A DNA stretch of 6,487 nucleotides from Microcaldota archaeon (lineage in GTDB: Archaea; Micrarchaeota; Micrarchaeia; Anstonellales; Bilamarchaeaceae), in NCBI GenBank assembly GCA_013331535.1, contig DUGF01000034.1, positions 1-6,487 on the forward strand, read 5' to 3'. Below the pieces are notes generated by a model that did not search any database, had not been told where the DNA came from, and worked only from the letters and a program-made list of their open reading frames with translations. A program made the translations under genes and the position numbers. Positions 4,955 through 6,487 of this stretch are shown one piece after another. Numbering within the stretch: position 1 is the stretch's first letter; each line of letters begins with the position of its first letter.

Positions 4955-5012
4955 AAACCAACAAAGTTTTTCGGAGTTTTATTATGCGTATTACTTAGGT
5001 TGGTTTGATATA
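4949..5012. repeat. Perfect 14-bp inverted repeat, 36-base spacer
   Basis: TATATCAAACCAAC at 4949-4962 is the exact reverse complement of GTTGGTTTGATATA at 4999-5012. One arm overlaps the TATA box of the GNAT unit. The other encodes the last residues of the DUF202 protein (SISNQP). It could be an operator pair, a stem-loop in the read-through mRNA, or a remnant of a small inverted-repeat element. Confidence 0.85.
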
Positions 5013-5296
5013 CTGTGAACCCGAAAAACATTTCGGGGTCGCTGTATAATAGCCCTAGATTTTTTATGGTGATAGAATCCATATATGGTGAACAGAGCCG
5101 CAATGACTATTGTAGTATAACCAACATACCGATAAACCGAATCACTGGAAAAATAACCTATAAAGAAAAGTCCGCCAAGCGCAAGGGTCATTCCTGTTCT
5201 TATGTACGCGAGATGGGTTCTCTCCTCTGCCAGTTTTGTTCGTTCAAACGCCAGGTTATCTCTCAAAGTCGTATCGTCGCCCAAGGATATCACCAT
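4991..5296 (-). CDS. DUF202 (YidH-type) small membrane protein
   Basis: A 101-residue membrane protein with the DUF202 signature. The repeated ERT motif is LAFERTKLAEERTHLAYIRTG at about residues 15-35, followed by two transmembrane segments at about 36-50 (LALGGLFFIGYF) and 57-75 (VGYTTIVIAALFTIYGF). The positively charged HHKKSR after the second helix suggests that the C-terminus is cytoplasmic. The molecular function of DUF202 is unknown. The same fold forms a membrane domain of eukaryotic VTC polyphosphate polymerase subunits. The ATG follows the AsnRS TAA without a gap, and AGGTG ten bases upstream can serve as Shine-Dalgarno, so it is co-translated with AsnRS. The tail of about 22 residues after TM2 is longer than in many relatives and contains a hairpin-forming DNA segment. 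Confidence 0.9.
   Translation of the reverse strand: MVISLGDDTTLRDNLAFERTKLAEERTHLAYIRTGMTLALGGLFFIGYFSSDSVYRYVGYTTIVIAALFTIYGFYHHKKSRAIIQRPRNVFRVHSISNQPK
5020..5037. repeat. 7-bp palindromic hairpin inside the DUF202 tail
   Basis: CCCGAAA at 5020-5026 and TTTCGGG at 5031-5037 enclose a four-base loop, so a compact stem-loop can form in either strand's RNA. It lies within codons for the C-terminal tail of the DUF202 protein, about 8 bases from the inner end of the larger inverted repeat. There is no T run directly after it, so it is not a classic terminator. Confidence 0.6.
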
Positions 5297-6487
5297 TTAT
5301 GGATAGCACCTATTGATCGTCCTCGGGAACGGAATCGCATCGCGGATGTGATCAAGATTCAGAATCCATTTGACAAGCCTTTCTATTCCTAGTCCGTAAC
5401 CACTGTGCGGCACACTTCCAAACCTGCGCAAATCAACATACCACTGATAATCTTTTGTGTTCAATTTCTGTTCTTTCATTCTTGCAGTAAGTTCGTCAAG
5501 CTCCCAGATTCTTTCGCTCCCGCCGATTATTTCCCCATGGCCAGCAGGTGCGAGAAGATCGTTGTTCAATACTGTTCCTGGCTTCTTTGGATCCTCGCGC
5601 ATATAGAATGCCTTTATATCTTTCGGGAAGTTATGAACAAATAATGGCTTTGTTTCGCTCTTTGTCAGGATTGCTTCTTCATCAGCACCAAAATCCTGGC
5701 CATGCTCCATCTTGCCACCAAGCTCATTAACCCGGTCTACTGCCTTTTCATAGTCAAGCCTACCAAATGGCACCTTTACTTTTGCAATATCATCAGGCTC
5801 TCTTCCGCATGCCTTTAACAAATCTGCGTGATGCTTGACCATATTCTGAACAACGTGCTCAACCATCTGTTCCTGCAATTCCATATTCATTTTCTGGTCA
5901 TACCATGCCATTTCCGGCTCTAAGTGCCAGTATTCCGCAAGATGACGGATGGTGCGGGATTTCTCTGCGCGAAAGGATGGTGCTAACACATAGACTTTCT
6001 CGTGCGAGTAGATGAATACCTCTGCATACATTTGCGAGCTTTGGGTAAGGTAAGCCTTATCCCCGAAATAATCCATTTCAAACAAGGTTGAACCGCCCTC
6101 GCAACCTGAACGCGTAATAATAGGTGGTGCGATTTCCCAGAAACCTTCTTTTTCAAAGAATCCGCGCAAATAGTTTACAATGTGGTGGCGCGCCTTCATT
6201 ATATTTGTCAGCTTCTGTGACCTAACCCACAAGTGTCTTACATCAAGCAGAAATTCCTCGGAAAGGTCTTTGGCAATGGGAAATGGCTCACCCCTGGAGA
6301 CTGTTTCAAAGCGGCTTACCTGTAACTCGTATCCTCCTGGCGCGCGCTCGTCTTTTTTTATTGTTCCGTTTATGATTACCGAGCTTTCAACATACGCCTC
6401 GCCGGAGTTCTTCCAGCCAATTTCATCTACTTTGTCCTTCTTGACAGTAGCTTGAATTATTCCAGTGGCATCGCGGATAACTGCAAA
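5297..6487 (-). CDS. asnS: Asparaginyl-tRNA synthetase (5' end outside window)
   Basis: A class II synthetase of the AspRS/AsnRS subgroup that charges tRNA-Asn with asparagine using ATP. The frame is open through the window edge at 6487 and 396 C-terminal residues are visible; roughly 30-40 N-terminal residues are probably missing. The first 85 or so visible residues belong to the OB-fold anticodon-binding domain (FAVIRDATGIIQATVKK). The catalytic core follows: motif 1 around PPIITRSGCEGG (visible residues 121-132), motif 2 FRAE...RHLAEYWHLEPE (172-192), and motif 3 GLGIERLVKW near 365-374, then HIRDAIPFPRT. The RHLAEYWHLEPEM and DLRRFGSVPHSGYGLG wording is that of archaeal AsnRS, not AspRS. 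Direct charging implies that the GatCAB transamidation route is not required for Asn-tRNA. The stop abuts the DUF202 start, and the cognate tRNA-Asn gene lies downstream on the same strand. Confidence 0.95.
   Translation of the reverse strand, partial: FAVIRDATGIIQATVKKDKVDEIGWKNSGEAYVESSVIINGTIKKDERAPGGYELQVSRFETVSRGEPFPIAKDLSEEFLLDVRHLWVRSQKLTNIMKARHHIVNYLRGFFEKEGFWEIAPPIITRSGCEGGSTLFEMDYFGDKAYLTQSSQMYAEVFIYSHEKVYVLAPSFRAEKSRTIRHLAEYWHLEPEMAWYDQKMNMELQEQMVEHVVQNMVKHHADLLKACGREPDDIAKVKVPFGRLDYEKAVDRVNELGGKMEHGQDFGADEEAILTKSETKPLFVHNFPKDIKAFYMREDPKKPGTVLNNDLLAPAGHGEIIGGSERIWELDELTARMKEQKLNTKDYQWYVDLRRFGSVPHSGYGLGIERLVKWILNLDHIRDAIPFPRTINRCYP

Noticed and set aside
5015..5392. A 125-codon open frame on the plus strand
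   Set aside because: It lies antisense to the DUF202 gene and the AsnRS 3' end, has no domain or promoter, and its translation is unlike any family. It is a shadow of well-supported minus-strand genes.
5297..6232. AsnRS starting at the TTG at 6232
   Set aside because: The same frame stays open to the window edge and encodes the OB-fold anticodon-binding domain, so the TTG is an internal leucine codon.
5297..6487. Aspartyl- or lysyl-tRNA synthetase
   Set aside because: The motif 2 and motif 3 surroundings (RHLAEYWHLEPEM, DLRRFGSVPHSGYGLG) match archaeal AsnRS rather than AspRS; the LysRS signature is absent.

Overview
The window reads as archaeal chromosome. The evidence is a tRNA gene split by two bulge-helix-bulge introns, TATA boxes about 26 bases upstream of start codons, an archaeal-type asparaginyl-tRNA synthetase (AsnRS), an adenosine-specific kinase of the COG1839 type, and a RibL-like nucleotidyltransferase. 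Dense packing, small genes and a D-loop tRNA intron would fit a DPANN-type lineage or a thermoproteal archaeon. The sequence alone does not settle the taxon, and I see no 16S rRNA or other marker that would.

Layout. Two plus-strand genes occupy the left 40%: a 12-TM MFS exporter (89-1255) and a 444-residue protein with a beta-carbonic-anhydrase-like zinc site (1305-2639). Each has its own TATA-like box placed for leaderless transcription. Everything to the right is on the minus strand. Reading in the direction of transcription from the right edge: AsnRS (5' end cut by the window), abutted by a DUF202 membrane protein (TAA followed directly by ATG); then a GNAT acetyltransferase that overlaps a RibL-like nucleotidyltransferase by ATGA, followed by the adenosine-specific kinase; then a monocistronic small protein of unknown function; and finally tRNA-Asn(GTT), which converges with the carbonic-anhydrase-like gene at a distance of six bases.

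Functionally, AsnRS and its cognate tRNA-Asn lie in the same minus-strand cluster, about 2.5 kb apart. The kinase and the FAD-synthase-like protein both probably handle nucleotides, but I cannot show a shared pathway. DUF202 and GNAT have no assigned substrate. Internal genes of the two operons appear to use GGTG-type Shine-Dalgarno sequences, whereas promoter-proximal genes look leaderless or nearly so.

The most notable structures are non-coding. First, the pre-tRNA-Asn carries a 48-base intron in the D-loop and a 69-base intron at position 37/38, and removing both gives exactly 73 nucleotides. Second, two different degenerate heptanucleotide-periodic tracts bracket the adenosine-kinase gene. 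Third, a perfect 14-bp inverted repeat spans the DUF202 3' end and the GNAT promoter. I see no CRISPR array, insertion sequence, toxin-antitoxin pair or defence system. There is no gene-free stretch longer than 300 bases.
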